Position numbers and translations under genes: made by a program
Notes under the pieces: model-generated
Databases searched by the model: none
What the model was told of the DNA's origin: nothing
The model's input: only the letters and a program-made list of their open reading frames with translations
In this document: positions 35,701 to 47,700 of the stretch, piece by piece
Layout: the number at the start of each line of letters is the position of its first letter
Position numbering within the stretch: position 1 is the first letter of the stretch
Assembly (NCBI RefSeq): GCF_904849725.1
Contig: NC_058521.1
Span: forward strand, 350,174,138 to 350,238,137
DNA: 64,000 nucleotides
Origin: Hordeum vulgare subsp. vulgare
Lineage: Eukaryota; Streptophyta; Magnoliopsida; Poales; Poaceae
Reading direction: 5' to 3'

Positions 35701-38700
35701 GAGCAGCGAGCATAGAGGGAACCTCAAGTAACTAGCGCCACGTAGGCGAGTCTCCTTAGCACGAATCTCAAAAAGCGCCTCCACGAGGGAGATACGACCA
35801 CGAGGAAACAACTGAGCATGCCGGGGCTCAAACTCCTTACGGAGCCAAGACAAGAACTTGTAGACACGATGATACACCAAATCAGCCCGCACAGCCTGGC
35901 AACACTGACAAGTATGGCAACCTGCAGTGCGGAGAGAATCAAGCTGACGTCAGATAGGAGAACTCTGTGCATAGAAATCATTAACAGTGGAGTCACCCTG
36001 CTGAAGAGCATGCTCCTGGCGGACCACAGACAAGTATAAGGCTTCACCAGAGGGCTGATAGCGCTGACGGAGACGGGTCCACATCTCAAATACAGTAGGA
36101 AGGCCCAGAAACTCAGAGGCAAACTGAGGCAGAATACTAGCAGTGAGAACGGCTGCAACACGAGCATCATCATCAAGCCACTGGGTGTAATCAGACAGAG
36201 CCTCATGATAAGTAGAAAGAGCCTCCTCATAAGTCGAAACCTGCTCATCATAAGCACGAACAATAGCCTCGTTAGCAAGCTTAGCTGCATCCTTCTCAGT
36301 CTGAGTAGTATCTGCAGCAAGAACCGGTGGCGTCGACGGAGTAGGAGCCACATGAGGAAACGAACACGGTGGATTGGAGACCTCACCAGAAAGAACGCCC
36401 CAAAGACGAAGACCACGCATATGAATACACATGGAGCCAACAAACTCAATGTAGTTGGTACCATCAAAGATCATCAGACAACGAGGAACAACAATATAGC
36501 CCAACAATGAAGACATTGCTCTTTTTTTTAATCAACGAGCAGCAGGACCGGAGCGAACAACAGATAGAAGCGACCAGCAGCAACACGAGGATTCGGCGAG
36601 GGCAACCTCCAGCAGCAGCATGGACCAACAGCAATAGGCGGGATCTGGCGAGAGCAACCTCCAACAGCAGCGGGGACCAGCAGCAGTGGCAGAATCCGGC
36701 GAGTACAGCGGCTGGCAGCGAGATCCGGCAAGGTCGACGGCTGGATCCGGCGAGGACGGCGGTCTGGGGCGGGATCTAGCAAGGACGACAGTCTGGCAGC
36801 GAGGACGGCGATCTGGCGGCGAGGACGGCGGCTGGCAGCAAGAGGATTCGGTGACGACTGGCAGCGAGAGGATTTGGTGACGGCGTGAGGATGGGAAATG
36901 GAGCAACTTGTCTTCGTGAGGAGAGGGAGCAACCTGTCTTGGTGAGGAGATGCACGGGTTGTTGGGCGGGTCGAGCTAGCGTTGAGAGCCAGTGACAACG
37001 AAGAATAGGAGGAGCGGCGGCCACGAAGGAAAGTGCCGATGCAGAGCGGATCAACTGCACGAGTTGCGGCATGCAAAAAGTTGACCTAGCTCTAATACCA
37101 TGTTATGGAAATATACAACTTGTATTTCCAGGAGGCCATAGGCCAGTATATATACATGTATAGGTGAAGAATATGCAGGAAACCCCTTATACAATGGGGT
37201 TAAGATGAAAGGTTACATGGCTGTATATATATCTATATATATATATATATTACTCTAACAACGTTGAGCGCCTTTTTAACCAATGCTAGTCTTTCGGCCT
37301 TGTTCATAAGCCACGCCTTCCATGTCGGGAGCCTCGTAGCCATCGAGTCGGCGAGTGGCTGGAGCTGAGCAACTGTGGGGCGTCACAATGTCAGTGGAAT
37401 GCCAAGGTAGGTGATAGGTAGCTCCACCACCGTGCATCCCACTTGGGCAATCATTGCGGTCGCGTCTGGATCTCCATGCATGATGGTGGCCAAACTTTTT
37501 GTGTAATTGACTCGGTAGGCCGCTGGCATTGCCGAACAGGGTGAGGATGCCCTTGATGGCCTCCATGTCGTCCGGCATGGCATGGCAAAACGGCATCACA
37601 TTGTCGGCGTATAGCGAAATAGCCGGGATGTTTTGTTGTGGGTGCAGCTGTCGCAGGATGCTGCAGTCGTGGGCGCGTCGGATGAGGCGGCCGAGGGTGT
37701 CCACGGCGAGCATGAAGAGTTGCGGGAACACGGGGTCACCTTGGCGTATCCCGCATTGGTGCCAGATTGGCGGCGCTGGTTTTGCATTGAGCATGATCCT
37801 GGTGCTTGAGGTCAAGCGTAAGATCGTGATCCACTCCTGAAATTGAGGCCCAAACCCATATTGGCCGAGCACTTCAAACAACAAGGGCCAAGATAGGGAG
37901 TCGAAAGCCAGCGTGAGATCGAGTTTGAGCATGACTTGTGGGGCCGCAAGTTGGTGCAACTGCTTCATCGATTGCGTGACGAGGACAAAGTTGTCGTGGA
38001 GACCCCGATGTGGGATGAATGCATTTTGGTTGCGGCATACCAGTTCTCCTAGTCTTGGGGCAAGACGCAATGAGATCACTTTCGCGAAGATCTTGGCTAC
38101 GATGTGTATGGGGCAGATCGGACAATAATTTCTAAGCTGACAGGCGTCGACGTGCTGAAGCAAGGTCCGGAGGGCCTGATTTAGCCTGCTGAAGCCGTGG
38201 CCACGCAGCTCGAACAGCTGCTGGAAGACATCCATGAAATCCCGCCTCACGATGTCCTAACATGCTCGCTAGGACTTGGGCCGTAAACCCGTCGGGTCCG
38301 GGTGCTTTGCAGGCTGGGAGGCGTTTGACAGCGTCTCAGATCTCCTCGTGGTTGATTAGGGCATTGCTACCTCTTGAGCTTGCGTTGGTTTTTCCCTTAA
38401 AGAGGAAAGGGTGATGCAGCAAAGTAGAGATAAGTATTTCCCTCAGTTTGAGAACCAAGGTATCAATCCAGTAGGAGTATCAAGATGAGGCACCAATGAA
38501 CCTGCGCAAAAACAAACAAACTTGCACCAAACGCGATAAAGGGGTTGTCAATCCCTTCACGATTACTTGCAAGGTGAGATCTGATAGTGATGAAAGGTAA
38601 ATAGATAAAAGTGCAGCAAGGTATTTTTGGTATTTTTGCATGTAGGTCTGAATATATGATGTGTAAAATAGACCCGGGGGCCATAGTGTTCACTAGAGGC

Positions 38701-41700
38701 TTCTCTCATGATAGCAAGTATTACGGTGGGTGAACGAATTACTGTCGAGCAATTGATAGAATGGCGCAAAGTCATGACGATATCTAAGGCAATGATCATA
38801 CATATAGGCATCACGTCCGAGACAAGTAGACCGATACTGTCTGCATCTACTACTATTACTCCACACATCGACCGCTATCCAGCATGCATCTAGTGTATTA
38901 AGTTCATAACAAACGGAGTAACGCCTTAAGCAAGATGACATGATGTAGAGGGATAAATTCATGCAATATGATATAAACCCCATCTTTTTACCCTTGATGG
39001 CAACAACACGATGCGTGCCTCGCTACCCTTTCTGTCATTAGGTGAGGACACCGCACGGTATGAACCCAAAACCAAGCACTTCTCCCATTGCAAGAATTAT
39101 AGATCAAGTTGGACAAACGAAACCCATAACTCGAAGAGAATTACGAGGATACGAAATCATGCATATAAGAAATCAGAGGAGGCTCAAATAATATTCATAG
39201 ATAATCTGATCATAAATCCACAATTCATCGGATCTCGACAAACACACCGCAAAAGAAAGTTACATCGGATAGATCTTCATGAAGATCATGGAGAACTTTG
39301 TATTGAAGATCCAAGAGAGAGAAGAAGCCATCTAGCTACTAGCTATGGACCCGAAGGTCTGTGGTGAACTACTCACGCATCATCGGAGAGGCAATGGTGT
39401 TGATGAAGAAGGCCACAGGAGATGGATTCCCCCTCCGGCAGGGTGCCGGAACGGGCTCCCGATTGGTTTTTGGTGGCTACAGAGGCTTGCGGCGGCGGAA
39501 CTCCCGATCTAGGTTTCTTTTTGGGGGTTTCTGTATTTATAGGAATTTATGGCGGTGGAATTACGTCAGTTGGGCCCACGAGGAGGTCACGAGCCTGCTA
39601 GGCCCTCCCGGGGGTAGGGCGCGCCCACCGGGCTCGTGACTCCCTCGTGGCTCTTCTGGCCTTCTTCCAAAGCTTCGGGGGTCTTTTTTGGTCCAAAAAA
39701 AATCATCGCGAAAGTTTTATTCCATTTGGACTCCGTTTAATATTCTTTTCTGAAAAAGGTCAAAAACACGGAAAAAACAGAAACTTGCACTAGTCACTGA
39801 GTTAATAGGTTAGTCCCAAAAAATGATATAAAATAGCATATAAATGCATATAAGACATCCCAAGTTGATAATATAATATCATGGAACAATCAAAAGTTAT
39901 AGATACGTTGGAGATGTATCAGGCATCGAGGCAAGCCAAGTCGCATGGCTCAATGAGCTGCCACAGATCCAACAAGTAATAGTGCACGACGGGGGAGCCG
40001 AGCAGCTCGTCTAAGTGTGAAAAGGCTGCCCTCCTGGTCTGTGATCACATTGTCATCCACGGTGAGGCCAAATATGTGGTTCTTTTGCCGGCGGAAAGAA
40101 CATTGCCGATGGAAGAACGTCGTGTTGGCGTTACCGTCTTTGAGAGAAGCGATTCTAGCGCGCTACCTCGCGATGGTGTGCTCCAAAGAGGCCAACCCAG
40201 GTGATATTTAATTGCTTGCGCAGCTAGCCCTCAGCAGGGGAGAGCGCACGGTCCTCCCGGGCATGTCAAAGCGTGAAATCAACTCACGGGAGATGGCCAT
40301 CTGATATGGGGCACACCCGCGGTGGTCAATCTTTTCACACTTGGAGGGGGAAAGAGAGGGAAAATCAAGAGAAACACAAGAACTCAAGAACAATCCTCAA
40401 ATCACACATTCACTAGATCCACATAAACACATGGGGATACACGATCCAAAGTCATTAAAAGGATACACATAAAGATAGTCTTCCCTACAAGAGGGGCCTT
40501 GTATCCACAAGGGGATCTCCCATAGATTAGGGGCCTTGGCATCACTATGGATCTTCTCACATGGAGGACATCTCCATGGGAGGAGGATAGTAGATGGAGC
40601 TAAGCTCAACAAAAGGTTGTCTATACATTAGCTAACCCTAAAACGAAGGTACGGGAGAGTATTTATAGTCTAGGTCATAAATAGAGGCTGAAGGGGTACA
40701 TGGGCACTCGGGCCCAAGTGACTGCGCGCAGGCATGCCGGAAGATCCAGGTCAGTCCGAAAGTTCCTTGCGCCGGAAGTTCCGGGAAGGTTCCGGGATTT
40801 CCCGAGTGATGTCGTCGGTCGAGGTGGCCAGGCCGAGTAGGGGCCGGAAGTTCCGGGCAGGCCGGACGTTCCGGGGGCCGAAAGTTTCGGGCGGGTTCCG
40901 AGCTGGACAGAAAGTTGTCGAGGCCCGCGATTGCCGAGCAGCACATGGGCCAGAAGTTCTGGGCTGGCCGGAAGTTCTGGGCTCCGGAAGACTTGTCCTT
41001 CCTTTGGTCCTCTCGCTCGGTCGTCTTTGAGTCCATTCCCATAGTGTCTTGGAGACCTTGATCCTGGTACCTGAGCATGCACAGTGTTTCCGCTTGACGT
41101 AGCACCCACGTTCCATTTGTATCAAAGGAATAGTCATTAAGGAGAGATGTCACCTGGGTCTCAATCGCACGTGCGCGTGCTCTTGTCATGGGACCACTTG
41201 CAGCTTGAGGTGTATCCATGGGGATGATCATGGGATGCTCTGTATCATCTTCCCCCCGCCCCTCCCCCCCCTTTGGAAAGATCCGTCCTCGGATCAAGTT
41301 GTTCATGACCATGAAAAGGAGATAGGTCCTTGTCGTTGAATGTGTCGTTGACGTTGTACTTGTCACGTGGAATGTCGATATTGTAGGCATTGTTGTTGTA
41401 CCGTGCCAACACCTTGAAAGGTTCATCTGCTCGGGGTAGTAGCTTGGACTTGCTTTCGGCGGGGAAGCGGTCCTTACGAAGGTGCAGCCACACAAGATCA
41501 CCGGGATTAAACACCATGGGGTGTTTGTTGATGTTGCGCTTGTTGGTGACGCATTCCACTTGATGTTCGATCGCGTGCCTTGTATCTTCATGCATCTTCT
41601 TGATATAGCTTGCCCTTGTACTTGCGTCCATGTCCACTCGCTCTTGAAGTGGTAGAGGAAGGATGTCCAATGGGGACAAGGGGTTGAAGCCGTAGGCCAC

Positions 41701-44700
41701 TTCAAAAGACTTGCCGATGGTGAAGTGCCTTGCACGGTTGTAGGTGTACTCGGCGATGGGGATGCAATCTTCCCATTCTTTGAGATTCTTCTTGATCAAC
41801 ACGTGTGGGAGAGTTGATAGTGTTCGGTTCGTCACCTCCGTTTGGCCATCGGTTTGTGGATGATAGGCTGAAGAGAATAGGAACTTGATTCCGAGCTTGG
41901 TGCATAGAGTCTTCCAAAAATAGCTAAGAAAGTTGACGTCGCGGTCCTACACAATCGTCTTGGGGACGCCATGTAGTCTCAAGATGTCCCTACAAAAGAG
42001 ATGCATAACATGTGAAGCATCGTCTATCTTGTGAGATGGAATGGAGTGAGCCATCTTGGAAAGACGGTCCACAACAACAAACACAGAATCATGGCCATTC
42101 TTTGTTCTAGGCAAACCGAGCACAAAGTCCATGCTTATATCTTCCCAGGGTTGAAAAGGTATAGGGAGAGGCATGTAAAGGCCATGGGATTAAGCTTTTG
42201 ACCTAGCTTTGCGGCATGTAAAGCATTGGTTGGTGAAGCGTGCAACATCTCGAAACATCTTTGGCCAAAAGTACTTGTTGGAGAGTGTGGCATATGTCTT
42301 GTCGCGTCCAAAGTGACCCATGAGTCCTTCGCCGTGAGCTTCTTGTAAAAGCAACAAACGATGAGAAGACTCGGGAATGGATAATTTGTTAGCACGCATA
42401 AGATAGCCATATTTCATGTAATATCTTTCCCAACAAGGTTTATCATGACATTTAGTATATGGGGTCGCAAAGAAAGGATCATGCTCATATAAATCTTTGA
42501 TGTGCTCAAATCCAATCACATTTAATTCAAGTTTCGTAATGATCATGCATTTGCGTGAAAACGCATCGGCTACTACATTCTCTTTACCTTTAATATATTT
42601 GATAACATAAGGAAAAGATTCAATGAATTCACCCCATTTAGCATGTCGCTTGTTCAATTTGGTTTTGTTAAGCTTGATGCACTAGCCAACGCAACCAAAA
42701 GTCCGAACTTATGGAAAGGGCTAGTGCAATCCACATATACTGTAACACCCCCTCTCACGTGTGACGGGGACGACAAGTCAACACGTGCAACCGGAAGAGA
42801 GCGACGGCACGCGAAACTCACGTCTGACTCAAGAGGCCTCTACGTGGACACAAAGGGGGCTACCAGCAACTTTTAATAAATTGCGAAAACCAGGACTTGA
42901 ACTCAAGACCTTAGCTCTGATACCATGTTAAGCTTCATGCACTAGCCAACGCAACCAAAAGTCCGAACTTATGGAAAGGGCTAGTGCAATCCACATATAC
43001 TGTAACAGGTTTGACCCTTAAGGTATTTCGATGTTTCATGGTCGGTATGAATGACAAATTCATGAGGTCGTAGATAGTGTTCCCAAACATGCAAGACTCT
43101 CACTAAAGCATACAATTCTTTGTCATGCAAGACTCTCAAAGGGTGCATTTTTCTTGCTCAAAGCATGTAGAGGAGATGCAATGGTGCTAAAATACTTAAC
43201 AAAGCGACGTTAAAAGCCGGCTAGGCCAAGGAAACTACGCACTTGTCGCAAATTCGGGCATGGGCCAAGTTTTAATAGCATCAATTTTAGTGTCATCAAC
43301 TTGCATACCCTTAGAAGATACTACAAATCCAAGAAAAACAATCTTGTCAACACCAAAAGTGCATTTTTTCATGTTTGCATAAAGTTGTTCATTTCTAAGA
43401 ACTTGCAATACTTCCCTAACATGTTTAGCATGCTCCTCTAGATTGCTGATAAAAACAAGAATGTCATCAAAGTAGACCACAACACAATCATCAATGAGAT
43501 GGCGTAAGACATAATGCATGACACACATGAAAGTGGTTGGTGCTTTGGATAAGCGCATAGACATCACTAACCATTCATATAGACCAAATTTAGTTTTAAA
43601 CGCCGTTTTCCACTCATCACCTTCTTGTATGCGTATTTGATAGTAACCACTTTTCAAATCAATTTTGGAAAATATAGTGGCACCGCTAAGTTCATCTAGC
43701 ATATCACCAAGGCGAGGTATAGGATGTCTATAACGAACGGTGGTAGCATTTATGGGGTGGCAATCCGAACACATGCGCATACTACCATCTTTCTTAGGAA
43801 CGAGGATTACCGAAACCGCATAAGGACTTAGCCTCTCATGTACATGCCCGTTATCTATGAGTTTTTGGACTTGCCTTTGTATCTCCTTAGTTTCTTCCGG
43901 GTTGACGCGATAAGGTGCCTTGTTAGGAAGCGGTGCTCCGGGTATGAGGTCGATGCGATGTTCGATCCCTCATTTTGGTGGTAGTCCCGGAGGTAGCTCG
44001 TCGGGAAAGACGTCTTGAAATTCCTGCAATAAACGAGACAACACAAGAGGTAGATGTTGTGAAGTATTAGTCCTTACGACCTCATCTTTGCACACAAGTA
44101 CAAAGGGAAGAACGGTTGATGGGCTCTCACTCACATCCCTCGAGTCTCTTTTGGTGGCTAAAATAACTAGATCTCTCTTGTCTCTCATCATGGAGTCACT
44201 CAATTTTGGCTTGTGGCACTCACTCTCTTTTAGGTGGGCCGCTCTCTCACTTTTGTCTCCATGATGGGATATATTTTGTTTGTCGGCGATGACTTGACTT
44301 GGAGTCATTGGTCGAAGCACATATTCCTTGCCTTTCATCTTGAAGCTATAGTGATTGGTCCGGCCATTGTGGATGACACCACGGTCGAATTGCCAAGGTC
44401 GTCCAAGTAGGAGATGGCAAACGAACATGGGAACCACATCACACTCCAATGCATCTTCATATGCGCTAATCTTGACGGATACTTGCACGGTGTGTTCGAC
44501 TTGGAGTGTGGCGGAGTCACTAAGCCATTGTACGTTGTAGGGGCGTGGATGTGTATGCTTGACCAATTGTAGTCTGGAGCAAAGTTCCTCACTTGCTAAA
44601 CTGTGGCAACTTCCGTCGTCGATGATGACCTTGATGGATTTTCCTTGAATGCCCACCTTGGTGTGGAAGATGTGGCAACGTTGGTCCTCGTCTTGTTGTT

Positions 44701-47700
44701 GTTGAAGAATCAATACCTTTTAAACAACGAGAGCGGGGCTCGAATCGTTGTCGCAATAGATTTGCACATCTTCATCTTCATTGACTTGTCGGTGCACGAC
44801 CACATGTTCCAATGCATCCATCTCGTCTTCGCTCATAAATTCATAGGTGCCGTCATCTTGGAGGATCATCGTGCGTCTTGTGGGACACTTGTAAGTCTTG
44901 TGGCCGCGGCCTTGGCACGTGAAGCACTTGATGGAGCTTGTTTTAGTGTTGGCATCTGGTGTTGGAGTAGAGGATGAAGCTCTTGGCTTGTAGTTGCTTG
45001 TTGCAGGAGTGCGGCTTGACGAAGTCATCTTATCCTTGTAGCTTGACTTGTCGCCGGTTGTTGTAGAAGGCTTTGTAGTCGAAGGCGTCGTAGTCGTAGA
45101 AGTTTGTGCATTTGAGTCGTAGGTCTTGGAAGAGAACTTGGAGTACTTGTAGTCATCTTGCACTTGGCGTTCCGCTTTTGATGCTTGATGCACTAGCTCG
45201 AGTAAGTTGGCGTAGGGTTGGAAGTCCACAATTTTCTTGACCTGGTAGTTGAGACCATTCAAGAAACGCGCCATTGTTTGCTCCTTATCTTCCTTGACAT
45301 TGGCTCGAATCATGGCCATTTCCATCTCTTGATAATATTCTTCTACCGACTTTGTGCCTTGCTTGAGTAGTTGTAGCTTCTTGAAGAGGTCACGGTTATA
45401 GTGAGTAGGCACGAAGCGAGCTCTGATGAGATCCTTCATTTGGGTCCACTTGGTGATAGGAGGATCACCCTTCTCTCCTCTTTGCTCAATCACTTGTTCC
45501 CACCAAATGAGAACATAATCTTGGAACTCAAGTGAGGCCATGGCAATCTTCTTCTCTTCATCAAAGTTGTGTAGACGGAAGATCTTATCAACTTTGAGTG
45601 CCCATGAGGGATAATCTTCGGGATCATTGCTTCTGGAGAACTTAGGCATGGTGAACTTGAGATTGCCGAGGCGATGCTCTTCGTGATTGTTGTTTCGGCG
45701 ATGACCTTGTCTTGGCGGAGGGTCCTCAATGTCGTTGTCGACTTGAGGTTGTTGTTCTTGCCTTGGAGCTTGGTCATCCATTTGCTCATCGTGATTTGCT
45801 TGAGATCGTTGGCGAGGTCCTCCTGCGCGGTGTCGTAGCTCTTGGTGCTCCTCTTGATGCGCGGCTTCGTCTTGACGTTCACGCCGGAGTGCTTCTTGTT
45901 CTTCGCGCGCTTGGCGGTTGCGTTCTTGCATCGCGCGTGTTGCTTCTCGTAGAGCATGTTGAGCTTCAAGCGCTTGTTCTTCAGGTCGCCGTTCGTCTTC
46001 ATAGCGTTGTTGAATGCGTGCTTGCTCCAAAGCTTCTTGTTCTTGTCGATGACGTCGATCACGGTCCCGAAGTCGATCTTGTGATCCATTGCCATGGAAA
46101 GGATTGTTCGAATTTTGGTTGTGGTGATGGTCGTCACGTTGATGATGTCGAGCTCGAGGAGGACTTGCGCCGAAGGAGTACTCGTCGGAGTGGTGACTTG
46201 AGTGGCGCCGTGACGATGAAGTAGAGGTTGAGGACGCGCAATTCACCATCAATGCGCGGATTTCGTCCATGTGGCTTGATAGCTTGTCGTCGAGGTAGTC
46301 CCTCGTGTGCATCTCGGATTTACGCAAGTCGGTGGCGAGTTGCTCGATGCGGTCGTTCATAGCGTCTTGTGCTTGGTGCATTCCTCTTTGGGCGCCGAAG
46401 AAGTGTAGTTTGGTGACGTAGTTGTTCTTGTCGTCGTCTTGCTCCTCGAAGGCCGGGTTCAACATGGTAGTCCTATCCATAGTACTCAAGTCGATATAAG
46501 TGGAAGAGTGAGAAGACAAATATCGATTAGCGATCCAAAAATTGAAAATGAATCGAGATCACCTAATGTGCAATTATGGAAATAGTAGAATTGGTACTGA
46601 AGATTGTCCTTCTCACACCTACACAAATAAAGCTTATGGAGGAGCTTGGTTAGGATGGTGGCACAAAATTCAAGCAATCCGAAGATGAGAATCAATAATG
46701 TTGAAAGAAATTCGCAAATTCACAAGTAAGACAAGCTAGATCGATAGCAATGAGTATACACGGAAACACACACGGATAGAAAAGTGGGGTCGTGCAACCA
46801 AAAGATGAGCACAAAATGTGGTTTCCACGGAAACGCTCGTGTTTCACAACACTAGAGAGACGCTAGCACGATTGCTCAAATGGGCGTGATACGAACTTAT
46901 GCACAACCTATAAGAAAAAAACATGTCGTCTTCCTATTCCCGACTTTTGCTATATGTATGAGGCATAATGTCTCTCGCTCAAGTGAATGAAGATGATCAA
47001 TTATGATATGATATGATATCAATGTGATGCAAGTTGGCGATGCTATTGCTCTTTGCACTTCTTAAAAGCTTTGCTTTTCTTTCTTTTGGTGATGATATTT
47101 TGTACGTTCACTATGCATGACGTGCACACCAAGATAGCAATTGTGTATGCGGGTACTATTGAAACACAAAAGATACTAGTATGACACCACAATATAATAC
47201 TTATGGTGTTTGCATGCGATTGAAGCTATGCGGCGTATGTATCACTAATGTGCACAAGTAGCGTGGCCCGCAATACTCGATGGCTAGTCTCGATAGGCAA
47301 GTTACGCAAGTAGGCTCGGGGTAACAATGCAATGGCAAGGGTATCTGTCAAGAGTGCCGTCGCGGTTACCGTCCTTGCTTACGGTGAGGTGTCAATGAAG
47401 AGTTGTTGAGCGACGATCCGGGGCGATGATAAGCGGCGATGTTGGTGTAGAACCACTCCTAATTAGCCGAAACACCTTAGGAAGTGGTAGGACTTGCGAC
47501 TCAAAATCTCAAATGCAAATGGGTTGCGGAAGAAAGTGGCGGAGGTTGCGGAAGCGAAAACGCTCTGCGTAGGCCGGAAGGTCCGTTGCTGAAGTTTCGG
47601 GTGGAGCCGGAAGTTCCGGGGGTCGGGAAACTGGGGATGAACCCTAATTTCCAGATCTGAGATTTGGACGGAAAAACTGGGAGAAGAACCCAAATCCTAC

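Larger units (their letters stand above)
31993..37260 (-). mobile_element. Ty1/copia element B, full length, same family as A
   Basis: 5268 bp with LTRs 31993-32129 (137 bp) and 37101-37260 (160 bp; longer because of a TA microsatellite at 37220-37250). Primer site tggtattagagc beside the right LTR; purine tract beside the left. Flanks gtgtt and acgtt are an imperfect target duplication. All copia domains are present in the order gag, protease, integrase, reverse transcriptase, RNase H (minus strand) but several stops and frameshifts break them. It interrupts the LINE between KKALN and PVHQLLAF. Confidence 0.93.

Noticed and set aside
38367..39921. A hAT, CACTA or Helitron assignment for the 1.55-kb repeat
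   Set aside because: No CACTA or CAGGG-type ends, no 8-bp duplication and no 5'-TC/CTRR-3' Helitron ends; left unclassified.
40638..41735. 365-codon minus-strand ORF read as a gene with repeated Pro/Glu motifs
   Set aside because: It runs from the gypsy D integrase end into the LTR; its repeats are the translated palindromic boxes.
45712..46224. 170-codon plus-strand ORF
   Set aside because: It is the antisense shadow of the Glu/Arg-rich part of gypsy D gag.
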